From the NCBI GenBank assembly GCA_013396755.1, contig VWZF01006076.1, positions 62,001 to 126,000 of the forward strand: a DNA stretch of 64,000 bases, in the 5' to 3' direction. A program made the position numbers and the translations under genes. The DNA is from Sclerurus mexicanus (Eukaryota > Chordata > Aves > Passeriformes > Furnariidae). Below, piece after piece: positions 24,261 through 36,857 of this stretch; within the stretch, counting starts at the first letter, position 1; each line of letters begins with the position of its first letter. Below the pieces are notes generated by a model. It was not told the DNA's origin. It made no database searches and saw only the letters and a program-made list of their open reading frames with translations.

Positions 24261-27200
24261 TGAGACTGACTGCTGTGGTGCAGAAGCTTATGGCTGTTCT
24301 AAGCATCAACCTCAATATTGGCCTGAGCTGTAATGATCCGGTCCCTTTGCAGAATTAAGCAGTTTTTGCCCCGTGCCTTGCAGGATAGGTTTCAAATTGC
24401 CTGTTAGAGGAACTGGTGGACGTTTAGCTTGCCTTGGAGACACTGCTGGCCCTGGTGCTGGAAGCCTTCAGTGCATCACTGTCACAACTGAAGCTCTCTG
24501 CAGAGGCTGGGGGCCTGCAGGAGGCAGCTGCTGGCTCATCCCTTCTCCAAGTACAAGCTATTTGGGGCTTACAGTGTGGTTAATGCTCCTATCGGGTGGG
24601 CTCAGGCCAGGCACAAACTGACCAGAATGTGCTGTCTAAGTAGAAGTTAGGATTTTACAACAAAAGGTGGTGTAATCACTGAATAAGAAGACATTACTGC
24701 TTCATGCCTGAGTATTGGGAATGTGATCACAGTCCCCTGCTCCTGGCAGAGCTCATGGCTGCAGGGTGTTTCCCTCTGGAAGCTGAGTCTGGGAGCCATA
24801 AGATTGGAATCTTGAAATTTGAGAAACTATGCTAATCTCCAGCTATTAGTGATGGGCATATCTTTGCCTGCACAAAAGCAGCAACACAAGCACTGCGGGC
24901 TGTTCCTGCTCTGGCTCAGTGGAGCGTAATGCTCCGGTGGCTGCCCAGGTCTCAGGTATGCTGTGTGCACAGTGATGTGATCCCCATGGACTACTCGCCC
25001 ACAGCTGGTGTTCTGGCACCCCTGCTCCTTGCTGTTCATGTCTGCAGAGCTCCAAACCTGTCTATTTTGTTAACTTGAATTTCTCTTTAACATGCAGCAA
25101 ATCGATGTGTTAGTGAGATCCAAGTGCTTTCAAACCTCTTTCAGATGTGGTTTTTGGTCTAATCAGCTGTAAAAGAAAAGCTAACCTTAATCAATTACTT
25201 TATTTAAAACCACGTCTTATATTGGCTTTTCTCACACTAGGAGAAAAATCCTGTCTGCCAAGTGGAAGAAGCCTGTACGACCTTATCTTCCACAGATACT
25301 TCTATAAGGGAGAAACTCATAGAAAATAATTTCTGGTCTATTCCTTTTAGCTTCTTCTGCTCTTCCTTCAGATTTGCGGATAGACTTTCCTGTACCTTTG
25401 AAGCTTAACAGCTTTAATCTCATTCCAGTCCTCCTTCAATTTGGGCACCTAATGTGTAATATCATGGACCTCAGAAAGTAGTAACTCACCGAAACGTGTC
25501 TGGGCATCTTCCTGATGCCCTGTAGTTAATGGATGCTTCAGCCTTGAAGAAGTAAGTGGAGTCATAGCGGTGATTCTTTGCTTTGTGTTCCCTTTATTTG
25601 CTCCTTATTGATCTCTGAAATGCATTTGCTGCACCACTATTGAGTTCTAACAACTCCCACATGAAATGTGCTTTTTGTCACCAATTTTGTGATGTTTTGT
25701 TGGTTAAGAGCTTACCTGGGTATAACTACACTTTTTAACATTAGCCACAGCTTCTGGCCTGCCCATCTTATTCCTGTCAATGGAAGGAGAAGACAGCACA
25801 AGAGCAAATTCTGTTTTTTACTATGATAGCTTTTGAGAACAGGCAAATAAATGCACAATAAATGTGTTACAGAGAAGCAGTGAAACAGAGCCCTTGCATT
25901 GTCATTTGTGTGACCATGGTAGGGCTGGCTGTTATGAATAAATAAAAGCATTTAAACTGGAGCTTTTTTCTGGTAAGTCTTCCTCTCCTACATTCTCTGT
26001 TCTTTCTCTTGCTTGGAGGATCTTTGTGGATCTTCGACAGAGCTTGAAAGCTGTGAAAAGCTTATTCAAATGTAAGTTGTGTGGTGGGGTTAAACAGTAC
26101 CCTTTGCTTTCCCTACCTATGTTCCCCTTCACACCTGCCTCAGTTGATAAAGCACCACATCAGTGAGGCCAAAGGACTGTAGTCACTATCAAACTTGGAA
26201 AAATGTATTAAAGCCCTCTGAAAACCTATTAAAGGTCAGGTTAGAAGCAGTGTTATTCTTCACCTGCCTATTCCTTTCAAGTTCTTTTCTAACCATGAAT
26301 GTTGTAAATATCTCTGACCCAGAGGAGTGCTTCAGGTGGAAGCCAGAGTAAAACAAAAAATGTGGCTTAATTTAAAAGTCTTCCCGGGAAAAAATATGTT
26401 GACCCTTATAGCAAAATGCCAAAGCATCATTAAGTGCTGTAAATATCCTAATAATAAAACATGTTTATGTAGAGTGGTTAGCCCTCGTTTGCCTTGCTGT
26501 GCGAAGGACATGTGATTTAAAACTTTCTTTTCCCTCTGTCATCTTGAGTAAGGAGGACCTTGTGGATTAATGGTGAGATGGTGAAGGGAGAACTGGCAAG
26601 AGAGATTGTTGCTAGAATAAATTACCCTGAACTTCCCACTTTAGGAGTCAGCACTGCTGCTCTTCACCTTCCTTTTGTGGCACCCTTTCTTCCTTATCGC
26701 TATAAAACCCTCCAGAGGCTTGTTGAGGGCTCAGCTGCTTTTTGCTCTTTATCAGCCTGAGCTCCTTCTGAGTGGTGTGGGGGCTTTGAGTAATTTCAGC
26801 TGCGAGGGTCAAATTTCCGTTCTGTCTTTGGGGGTATAACACTTCCAGAAGTCACTGAACTGTTGCTGGCAATGAGCAAGAAAAGTGTACGACGTTGACG
26901 TGAGTAGATGCCAAGGCTGTAATGATAAAGCTTTCCTTCTGTCTCATTCCTCCCTGGAAATGCTCAGACAGGCAGGACATTTCAGATGTCTGTAATTGAA
27001 GGCATTAAGGTTTTACTGGGTTCTGCTTAAATTGGTGGTCTCAGGCATATAGTCTACTGCAATTATATATTGTTCCATGCTTGATTTTATGGTTCTGCTA
27101 CCATAAACTTCTGCTGGGGCTTTTTCAGGCATAAGAAAATCTGAAATGTACAGATCATTAGAGGAAGTATTGAACCATTTACTTGTAGAATAGACATAGA

Positions 27201-27739
27201 TTAACTGGGAATGGATCAGTGGGTTTTTATCACATAGCATCAATAGTAAGACTGAAGATTTATTTGGGACAAAGGAAAAAATAATTGTTTGCAGTTGCAA
27301 GGAGAGGAGGGACAGCTTGAGAGAGCACGGTGTGAGATGTATGGCAGCCTGCATCCTCTAAATGGAAGTAAATATTTGTAAGCAGACAAATTTTTATGTG
27401 AAATTTCAGAAGTGAAAAAACCCCACTGAGCAGGTGCATAGGGAAAAGAGACTGGCACTGAGCTCTGCTTTTTCTCCTCACTTGCCCAGGTTCTGTGAAC
27501 TTGCTCTCTGTCACCAAGTCTCTGTGCTCTGGTTTGGTGCAGGGAAGGAGTTCCCTTCCCTCCTTCCTCCATGCTGTAATGGCAGCAGGGATCAATTCAG
27601 AGGGAGAGTCCTACAGCCTGTGTTTATTGAGCAGGTCAGACTACGAGAGTGTAGTGCTTCATTGTGCCTTTCTAATCTAATAACCTGCTTTTATCCAGTT
27701 ACCCTCTGGACTTTAATTTGAGCTACTATTCGATCAGAG
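24261..27739. other. Unique non-coding sequence, no gene seen
   Basis: No recognisable exon or repeat was found. A TATAAAA motif at about 26700 has no CpG island and no clear downstream coding exon, so I do not call it a promoter. Overlapping open frames on both strands at 27.2-27.7 kb look random. Confidence 0.45.
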
Positions 27740-28180
27740 TACAAACAAATGATAGAAACCCTCAATGACAGCCTGCCAGAGGAAATGCTACAAAAACAGA
27801 ATTAATTGAAAATATATATTCCAAGAGTGAGATATGGACCCTTTTTCTAATAGACTTAGACTTGGATATTATTACTGAAATACTGGCAAATTCACACATC
27901 AATGTAAATTGTCTCGCTGCATCTGTCAACAGGCACCTAAAGCAGTAATAAAGGCAGAATAGCTCCTCATAAATATCCAATATCCTAATTATCAGAGCTT
28001 GACTTAACCAATGGCAGGGTAATAAAAAATGAGATTTTTTTGATCTTTTGCCATGACAAACGCATATTTTATTCTTTGAAGACTGACTGCAGTGTCACAA
28101 CTTTTGTGGCAAATAGAGCATGAAGCATATTGTCAAAAACATGGTTAGGGAATATGAAGCCACTAAATATTTTATCTTCC
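27740..28180. promoter_or_regulatory. Candidate conserved regulatory block (AT-rich)
   Basis: This is an AT-rich, repeat-free stretch with several TAATT and CTAATTATC homeodomain-like sites. It has no open frame of note. It resembles enhancer-type conserved non-coding DNA, but the claim rests on texture only. Confidence 0.25.
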
Positions 28181-31100
28181 TGGCAATGTACTAGGAGAAA
28201 AGTATAAACGTTAAATCTATCAGGGTCCTCCTCCCACCTCCCAAACTGTTTTAATAATATAGAAATTCAAGTTTCTGGAGAAAAGCACCACATCCATTTT
28301 CCAGTGTGCTTTGATATAGTGACTATCATGAATTTTGTGGTGTTTGCATTGGGGTTTAAAATGTCATCAGTGTATATCTCAAAGAATTGTTTAGCGGTCA
28401 CACATTATGAATGTCCATTCTTCTCCTTTTTACTGATCAGTCAGGGTTGCAAACTTCTTTTGACTGGGTGTCCCAAGGGTGCTGAGAGATGGGGGGCCAG
28501 GAGGGATCCCAGAGAAGGACAGGTGATCACATCTGCTGTCAGAAAGTGACATCCCTCACAGCAGGGTGAGGCCTCTGCACTCTGTCCTTCTCACACAGCC
28601 ACTTGCCAGCTGCTTTGTCACTGAATCTCCTTCCCAAAAACCTGGCAGGACATCCTCCCTGGCTGGCTGTGGCAGAGCCAGTGCTGGCCCAGTGGGATGG
28701 ATGTACCATCTCCGCAGCACACTGGCCTCCAAGTCAGGCAACCCCACTGTGTGACTGGCTTGCCATGCTCCTCCTGGTTTTATCATATGGTGCTTGCCTG
28801 GGCACCAAGTTGATTTTAGCCATGAAATTAACTCTGTGGCCAGTAACAAGCCACATTGCTCTCTGTAAATTACATCTCTCAAAAAGTAAGTATGGCTGAA
28901 TTAGCCTTCTCCCTTCCTCATTGCTCTTATGAAAATCAAAGCTCTACAATGTAGGATTGTTGCCTTTGTGGCATGGTGTGGGACCCTTAAAAGACCCTAT
29001 CTTTGCCTGCCAGCATGGCCTTTGACTTTGCAAAAGCAAGGCAATGATCTGCTCTGCTTCATTCCTCACGAGCAGCCCTGCCCTACCCTGTGGTGACTCT
29101 GGACTTTGTCATTAATGAGTATTTGCCTCCAAGTGCTGTTAGGGAGAGGGCAGGAACTGTGACACTGGTGAATGGTGAAAGCAGTAATCCCTTGGATGCT
29201 TGGTCAAAGATCCCTCCAGCAAAATAGCTGGATAAATAGAATTACACTTAGAAGGGTGATGGATGGAGGGACTGCAGGAGTAACAGGATCCATCCCATAT
29301 TTTTCCTCATTGCTGTGGTTGGGAACACATGACTTGCTCAGTGAATTGGCGCAAATCAGTACTAACACTGAATCTATATTGAGCACCTGGATATATGCTG
29401 TAGTCCACATTTTAATTTATTAAAACAAAGCACCTTTTTACAGTGTAATCAGGATGTATTACCTATGTGGCAGGGATACATAGGGCCCTTGACTGAGTGC
29501 TGACATTTGCCTGACCCTTGTGAAAAAGTTGTGCTGATGAGGAAGTGTCTGGGTCATAAAACAGTTTTCTGCTGTTTGTTACTATGTACAGGGAAAAGGG
29601 AGTGTGTGCAGAGTTGGGTGGTGTGAGGGCTCCAGTTACACAGCTAAAATCTGCTCACCAAGAGGCTGGGTTTTCTGTTACACCAACAGTGTGTGGAAAA
29701 TTATTTCAGGGTGATAAATCAGTTCCTACTTTATAAGATGGAATCTCTAGATGTAAATGCTGCCTTTCCTCTCCTTGGTTTCCTTGAAAGAGCCAAATGG
29801 AATTTTCCCAGACTCGCCCCACATGTGGCTGCAGTCCCAGCCTGGATCAGCGTGATGGGGAGGAGGGCTGGCCTTCCTCCTGAGAAGGACATATGGGGCT
29901 CACGTGCCCCTCGCAGCCTCAGTGCAAACTGATGTTTTGCCCCGTGTCAAAATCCTGTGCATCAATTTATTTCTTGAGGAGATCTGGAAACAGGACCAGA
30001 TCTTACTGGTGAACTCTGATCTTCTGGTGTGCTCTGTATGATGGTGGTGGCAAAAAAATGCCGCATTTACGACACTCCACGTGGTTTGAAGTAAAAAGGA
30101 CTTTGAGCCATAGTAGAGTTTTGACAACAGTGCTTCTTGGGAGTCTTCTTAACAGGGAGTGTTGCTTTTTTGGTGACAAAAGCTTACAGATGAATGTGTG
30201 TAAAGTAGGAGAGTCCAATTTTTCACAAGCTGGGAAAAAAACCTCTCCTTTTCATAACAAATCACTCTGCTTCAAGTGCATTCACCTCTCTATTTTAAAG
30301 CACAAGAATGCATAACAGGCAGGACAGCATAGAGTGCATCCTTTAGAAAGGATAGTCTATCATCTTGTCTCTGGCTTTATACTCCCTGTTGAACAAATCT
30401 GCCAACATGACACTGGATACTGATGAGCAATTTGTATGGTTATAAAAATATTGGCAGTACTCCATTGTTTTGCTATTTAATTCTTAATTTACATTTTTAA
30501 TGTGCTGTGTCCTCATTCATATTACAGGTTTTACTCTTCTGTGTACATCTATAATAGAATGATTTTTTTCTAAAAATTAATTATGAATACTAAAGAGCTG
30601 TTACAATTGCACTGTGTCTGAATTAAGGACTGTGCCTGTCTTTTAAGATAGGCTTCCTAAGGAAGGGAGTACATTTGCAAGGGACAGGGGAAAATAGAGT
30701 AGGTATATGGTATATAATAGATGCATTTTCAAGTGTTCTTCCTGAGCTACAGATTGTCCCCCAGTATTCAGACTGGCAAAAGAGTGTAATAAATGATGGA
30801 GACTGAAGACCCAACCTCTGAACAGCCTGTCTCAATGTATTTATTAGTTTCCCCCTCTCTCCCTCCCTCCCTCCTCCTCATCCCCAGTTTTTGATGAGAA
30901 GGATGATGTGTTTTTTTGCCAGCCCAAGGAAATAAAGGCCTTAGCAACAGTACCTCCACTCTCTGTATCCAAGCAGTGTTTTTAAATTGCTGTGTCCAGT
31001 AAAACTTTTTTTACTGGACTATGATTTGCACTAGAACTGAACTGCTGAGAAATGGTTTGGTTTCCATCCCCCAGAACAACTCCCCCACAGAAAGCATCCT

Positions 31101-32397
31101 AATGAGTGTATTTTTGTGCTGTATTCACGCAGCACATGAGCTGTCAGGGGCAGCAGGGAAATACCATCTCTGCTGGTCGGAAGAGGGGCTGAGCAGTAGG
31201 AGCTGCAACCACCCGTACCCTGCCCTGCCCTGTCCTGCGCTGGGAGCTGGGACTGAGTGGCCCTGCCTCAGGCTCACTGCAGCTGCACAGGTACCACCTC
31301 CTGCATGGAAATCCAGAGCTGTAAGCTGCATAGAGAGAACTGTCTGTGAGCAGCTCATTCCATTGAACAGACTGTCATTCCCAGTGATTAATGACTTATG
31401 GAATAGCAATACAGTGAAAACATTGACAGCAGGTTTAAAGTATATTTTAAGGACTCTGAACCCAGAGAAATAACAGCAATCAGCTTTTCGTGGCTTATAA
31501 ACCTGCTGCTGTGAGAAGCTAGTTCAGAACCAGGGCAGAGAAAATGGATGTGTTCCTGAGGGCATGTACCCTAGTGCTCCTGTACCAGTGCTGTGCTTCC
31601 TGTGCCCTGCAAATACAGTGGGAAGACTTCTTATTTCCAGTGCTTTGCTCCAGCAGAGAGCTTTACAGCTGCCATGAAACCTGGGGACTTTAGGGCCCCT
31701 TTCAGGAGCGCACACTTTCCCCCAGGTGGACTGTGTGTGTGCCCCTGTGAGCGCAGGCAGCAGCCCATGGGTTGCAGCAGAGGCAATTTTTGCTATGTCA
31801 TCACAGGGGGACTTGCAGGAAGACTTGGAGCAATTCACCAAGAGAAGGAATTAGACTGGAAACAAGTTTTTACATATGCGTGCAGACCCATGCATTTTTA
31901 TGAGGACTCATTAAGTCGTGGTTGAGATAAAAGGGCTATGGGGAATGGAATAAAGACCGTATCCTGGAATAACTTAGCTTGAAGCACTGGAGATCTGTGA
32001 TGCATATTTTGGACCCTAAGTATGGATTTATATTCTTAACTAATTCTTTAATGCTTTGTTTTCTTTTACAGTGAGTAGTCACAATACTGCTAAAAATAAA
32101 CGTGTGTGTAGTTTATGTCCAGATTTGGACTTTTCCTTAATCTACCAACTTTTTGAAGGCATTGGTAGGGAAAGAACTAGGGCATTCTCTAACTCATAAG
32201 AGGACTTTTGTATCTTGATGGCACTTTATTTTTATGGTTTTGTTCTACATATCTGCTTATGAAAAGAAAAAATCCCAAAACATTATGCAAGAGAAATTAC
32301 ACAAGCCCCAGTGCAGGTCTGTTCTCTCCTGAATGATTGCATTTAGTCGTACTTTCTTCAGAAACATTAACAGATTGGGAATTTTTTGAAGTGTCTC
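28181..32397. other. Unique non-coding sequence with a pyrimidine tract and hairpin
   Basis: No gene was recognised. A (CCCTCT)n-like pyrimidine tract lies at 30851-30879, and a perfect 11-bp stem inverted repeat lies at 30994-31019. Open frames around 28.6-28.9 and 31.0-31.9 kb overlap on both strands without known domains. Confidence 0.45.
30994..31019. repeat. Perfect inverted repeat, 11-bp arms, 4-base loop
   Basis: GTCCAGTAAAA at 30994-31004 pairs perfectly with TTTTACTGGAC at 31009-31019 across a CTTT loop. The stem is too short for a standard microRNA precursor. It could be a cruciform-prone site or a chance dyad. Confidence 0.85.
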
Positions 32398-32845
32398 TTG
32401 CGGTGGCTTTCCTCTTGAAAGCTGTGTAAGCGCACGACAGTACATGTGGGAATTGCGAGTGGAATACTGGAGAAGGGCTCTCCGCAGACACGCGCTGCTT
32501 TAGGGCACTCCCAAGGCTGTTTGGGGGAGTCCTTGGCTGGGATGGGGCATTTCCATCCCGCAGAGCGCCAAGGCTCACCCTCCTTCCCGGCGTGAGAGTT
32601 TCTCAGAGATGCGCTGGGTGAGGAAGCCGAGACAGCAGAGACGGCACGGCCCCTCCAAAGGATGCTGCCACCTCTGCTCCGCCGGCTGAGGCCCCGGGAC
32701 GGAGAATCGCCGGCCCGACGGGAGCTCCCGGCTCCGGCGGGCAGGAATTGGCGGCGGCGCTCACAAGGGCTCGATGCTCCTCCCCAAGCGGCCGCCTGGA
32801 AGGCACCCAGGGATGAAGCGGGATGCGCTGGGAAGGGTTTATACC
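32398..32845. promoter_or_regulatory. CpG island, candidate promoter
   Basis: By eye I count about 34 CpG in about 450 bases, while flanking DNA has only a few per kilobase. The density peaks at 32655-32800 with GGCGGCGGCGC and the octamer GCGGCCGC (32788-32795). Unmethylated islands like this are usually promoters in vertebrates. Possible splice donors leave the island both ways: CTGG|GTGAGG on the plus strand after 32617, and AGG|GTGAGC on the minus strand with the exon ending at 32579. Open frames across the island (179 codons on minus, 93 on plus) are Ala, Arg and Ser rich as expected from composition, and neither matches a family I know. A non-coding or alternative first exon is more likely than a protein-coding one. 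Confidence 0.6.
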
Positions 32846-32949
32846 TGCTGCTTGTGCCTCCTCCAAGAAAATATATTGGAAATGCCACCCTCGGCTCTCT
32901 GGACAAACACTCTTCTGCTTCCTCAGAGCTGCACAGGGTGTAATAAGCT

Positions 32950-33260
32950 GTTACTGCAGGGAGTCTACCCAGCGCTTTAGTTTTAATTCAAAAGATGTCT
33001 TTAATCTTCCTGTTGCTTTGTGTAAGTTGTAAATTACACACGCCTGCAGAAAATTATATGTAAAGTAGGATTATGATTCTCATTTTTATTTTGAAACTGG
33101 CTCTGCATGGTAAAAACCGATTCTCACGGTCACTTAATTTTTCATTTACTCTCTGATTTGCATTTCGCGTATTAAATTCCTTAAAATCTGGGTGAATTAT
33201 TGCAATGTAGATATTCCAAATTTCTTTATAGACAAGCTAGCCAGGCAGATGCTGTAGACA
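32950..33260. promoter_or_regulatory. AT-rich candidate regulatory stretch next to the CpG island
   Basis: This AT-rich, repeat-free block begins about 100 bases to the right of the island. It contains a perfect POU octamer ATTTGCAT at 33156-33163 followed by TTCGCG, and several TTAATTTTT and AAATTAC sites. Its position suggests a proximal enhancer of the island promoter. No open frame stands out. Confidence 0.3.
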
Positions 33261-34830
33261 TCAACTATAAACGACCATAACTGTGGGCTGACATGGCAGA
33301 GGCTGATCCTGTGCCTGTGCCTGGACAGAGCAAGACCTGCTATGGTGAGACCGTAGCAAGTGGCATCCCCACAGCCCTCGGGGAGTTGGGCCAGAGTTTA
33401 GGGAACGTTAGGAGTCAGATTTTGAAGCAGCACTACAGACTTTTATGGGAAAGCACTACTGGGAGTGAAGAGGGCACAGCAACACAGGGAGCATCTCAGA
33501 AACTCGGAGCTGTCTATGACTGTTGGTGGCTGCAGTGCTGGGGTAGGGCAGTGGCTCGATAATGTTTAAACTTTATTTGAGTTCTTACTGAATTCTGCAT
33601 TTCTCTGCATGCTCAGCATTTACTGCTCTGAAATTTGCAGTGGCGCTGATTGAGAAGGACAGTGTGATGTATGAGCTGAAGGCCAGAGGGCTTTTCTGAG
33701 GGGTGAACTTGAGGTGAGACTGGGAACAGAATATCAAAGAGAAGGGAAGGAAAATCAAAAATCCTGACAGGACTTTGTCCTTGATATTCCAGATCACTGA
33801 AGGCAACAGTGGGTGGTTTGGGTGGCACAGATGCTGCACTGGCCAGCAGACACATCTCTGGGAAGTTCAGCCTCTCTCCCTGCTGTTTCTTTCCAGCTAG
33901 CATTGGAGTTATGGCACTAATTGGGTCTTCTGTTTAAAATGAGAGTAAAAAAACCACCTCTGGGTACTTTGCAGTGCCATTCAATTGCCAGCTCTATGGG
34001 ACTGGGTGCTGTGGTGCTGCAAGGAAAGGGAAGTGGAAAGAAGTAGGATGGGCTCAGCAAGGACACAGGGGTAAGTCTTGGGAGCAGAGTGGAGGGTAAA
34101 AGATGCCCTGGGTGAGATTTGGTGAGTACCTACATGGTGTGCCAACAGCTGCCTGAGGACTGCCCTGTACCCAGCCCTGTTTGGGTTCAGCTGCACAGGA
34201 TCCTAATCATTTCTCCTATACACAACATGCTTTCCCCTACTCTCTCTTTCCCTGTCCTATATCATAACACCTTCTCTGATGATCCAGTGCTTACAGCTCC
34301 TCCCTCTGAAACTCACAGAAGGGAAGATCAGGTTTAAGTACTGGAAGAAGTGTAGCTGCAAATCCTGAGCAGTGGTGATGTCCTTGGCAGTCTCTGAGTC
34401 AGAGGGTCAAAAACAGAACAGGAACCATTCCTGTGGTCGGGACGGATAGGGAGAGACAACTCGTATATCTGTGTTCCAGGAATACCTAGCAGTCTGAATG
34501 GCAGGGAGGGAAGAAGAAGTAAGAAGTCTCAGTAGGACAGGAGAGGAAGTGGGGGAAATGAAGAATAAATAACTAAATGCAAGAAGAGGTGAAAATTCAG
34601 CATAGTACAATAGGCAGTAGCTCAAGTAATGTGAAGATCTTCAATAATTTTCTGAGATTTTAATCTTAATATAAAGTAGTGCATTATTTCACTGCTAATG
34701 TTGAGTGTACCTTGAATGTTTCCTGATTGCTAGGTATTTTTTTTCACCCCCTGCATAGGTTGAAGTTTTTGTATTTAATCTTTCCCTTTTGTATCTTTCT
34801 TTCTTCCTTTCTCACCCCTCCTTCCTTTCA
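33261..34830. other. Unique non-coding sequence, no gene seen
   Basis: No exon, RNA gene or mobile element was recognised between the AT-rich block and the CT microsatellite. Confidence 0.45.
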
Positions 34831-34854
34831 CTCTCTCTCTCTCTCTCTCTCTCT
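34831..34854. repeat. (CT)12 microsatellite
   Basis: Twelve perfect CT units lie inside a longer pyrimidine-rich region that starts near 34795. It is likely to be length-polymorphic. Confidence 0.95.
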
Positions 34855-36630
34855 TTCTAATTTAAGCAAAATTGGTTCAGCTGTTTTTGATTTATGCAAG
34901 CAAGGGGAAAATATGTTTTTCCCATAACTTCAGAATAAAATACGTGCACACTCATAAGTCTAAGCTGGCGGGAACCAGCGATGTCAAATTAGCTTGTTTA
35001 TAGCCCTCACTGGGGAGTTCCAAGTTTTGGAGAAAATTGGTTCAGTGTTTTTAAGTTCTGAATACACTGGAAGTCAGCATTTCCATGTACACACATTAGG
35101 TGGGGTTTGTTGGTTTTTTTCTCCTTCCTCTAATGCTTTTAGCCTGAATCAGCTTTGGGCATTTAAGGATTGCATTGCTAGGAGACTCTTACATTCCATT
35201 CAAGTGCTAAAGCACTTTGGTCACACATGGGTGCAGAAAGTAGCACACTTTCCTTCCTTCTAAATAAACGTGTATGAGAACCAAAATGCAGTGGGGAATC
35301 TTGAATAATGCAAGCCTACTGTTTCTAATGCAATGTTAACCATGGGAAATACTGAGTTTTCAGAGCGATTGATTTGTTTCGAAGCCCTCTACCACCATGT
35401 TTACTGCAGCTGCTAAATGCTGATACGCTCTGTAGCACACGGTATCAAACAGGTGTACAGTAACCCGTAAGTGCTTTAAATGCACCGATGCATGCCACCC
35501 TGTTGTGCGTGCCCACTTTTGGGGAAGCCCTGTGGGTACCAGCTTTGTACCTCTCTCTGGGGTTGAATTTGTCACTGCGGGATGAGCCGTGGCCTCAGCA
35601 GCCCAGACCCTGCTACTTACTTTGCTTCAGGACTCGGACTCACTGTTGCTACAGATCCTGCTTTCAAGAAGTATTGGCTGATGTTAACCAGGGAAGGGCT
35701 AAAAATAACAAGCAAATTAACCTAACCATAAAGTCCTTACGCAGCCTTTTCAGCAGTTCCTGGCCTACTTGCTTAGGAGGAGCTTTGCTAGGTGAAGACC
35801 CCACTTCCTCCAGTGGCCATGCTGTAAGTGAGCAAATGCTGCCACCCTCTCCCAGCCAGCACTGCCTCTCCAGCAGGATGCTTGGGCTTCATACCATAAC
35901 CTTTTGCATGTTAGCATTCCCTCATTTATGTCTGTACTCATTATTTCTTTTCTCTCCTGTTTAAGCTGATTGCTGTCCGTGGTCGAGTGAAAGCAGGTGG
36001 TGGTACAAAATTTAACAAGGGCCCCTGTTAGCACAAAACAATTCACATCTCAGAGCTCTTTCCTCTGGAGAGGAGGAAAGCAAAGGAGTTGGAGGCTCTG
36101 TCTCTTCCTCTCCTCACTACTCTGCTCCAGCCACTGAGTGGAAGCCCTGATGCCTTCCCCTGCCCCTTCCTCTCCTCAGTCACCTGGGATAGACAAGGAA
36201 AGAGGGGAGGATCACTGCTGGCAGACGAAAGAAAATGTCAAGCTTGAGGCACTCAGTGAAAACCCTTCTGAGAGCAAAGACAAGTCTCAGGGAGGATGGG
36301 GTTCTGGATTTGAGTGGCACAGAGAGCAGTTACGGATGCTGGGCAGTGTGGCAGTGTCCCTGTGCACACATACATTGGTGCCTGCTCCCAAGCCCTTGGG
36401 AAACACCCCCTTTATGCTGCAGTGTTTAACCCAAGTGGCTGAATTTGTGTGGCTGGGACAGTGATGCAATTTTCTCCTGTGTTAATGTATTGCATCCTTA
36501 AAGTAAAATCTGAGAGTTGAACTGTGGCTTGGAAAGACATTTCTTGAAGTCCTGGTGGAGATATTTGATGCTTACACGTAACAGCAGTTATTGGTAGCAA
36601 TGTCAGCATCATCTTCTGTGCAAACTGACT
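34855..36630. other. Unique non-coding sequence, no gene seen
   Basis: The longest open frame (158 codons, plus strand, 35488-35964) has no recognisable domain and no coding-like flanks. No CpG island or mobile element was found. Confidence 0.45.
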
Positions 36631-36857
36631 GGTTTAGATTAGATATGAGGAAGTAATTCTTCACTGTGAAGGTGGTGAGGCACTGGAACAAGTTGCCCAA
36701 AGAAGCTGTGGCTGCCCCATCCCTGGCTTCAAAGCCATGTTGAATGGGGCTTTGAGCAACCTGGTCTAGTGGAAGATGTCCTTGCCCATGGCAGTGTGGC
36801 TGGAACAAATTGATCTCTAAGGTCCCCTCCTACCCAAACCATCCTGTGATTCTATGA
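36631..36857 (+). mobile_element. CR1 LINE 3' tail fragment
   Basis: The segment starts at GGTTTAGATTAGATATGAGG and runs through GTGGTGAGGCACTGGAACAA, the encoded VVRHWN region of CR1 ORF2. It continues to AACCTGGTCTAGTGGAAG and ends with CCTGTGATTCTATGA at 36857. Only about the last 230 bases of the element are present, and the terminal 8-mer is single rather than doubled. The internal text closely parallels the copy at 7737-8637 (for example GATTAGATATGAGGAAG). Confidence 0.95.

Noticed and set aside
26694..26720. TATAAAA motif as a core promoter
   Set aside because: No CpG enrichment, no recognisable downstream exon, and the motif is common by chance in AT-rich DNA.
32367..32906. 179-codon minus-strand open frame across the CpG island
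   Set aside because: Ala/Arg/Ser bias follows from the CpG-rich DNA. There is no recognised family, and an 87-codon frame overlaps on the same strand.
35488..35964. 158-codon plus-strand open frame
   Set aside because: No domain, random-looking composition, and an antisense frame overlaps it.
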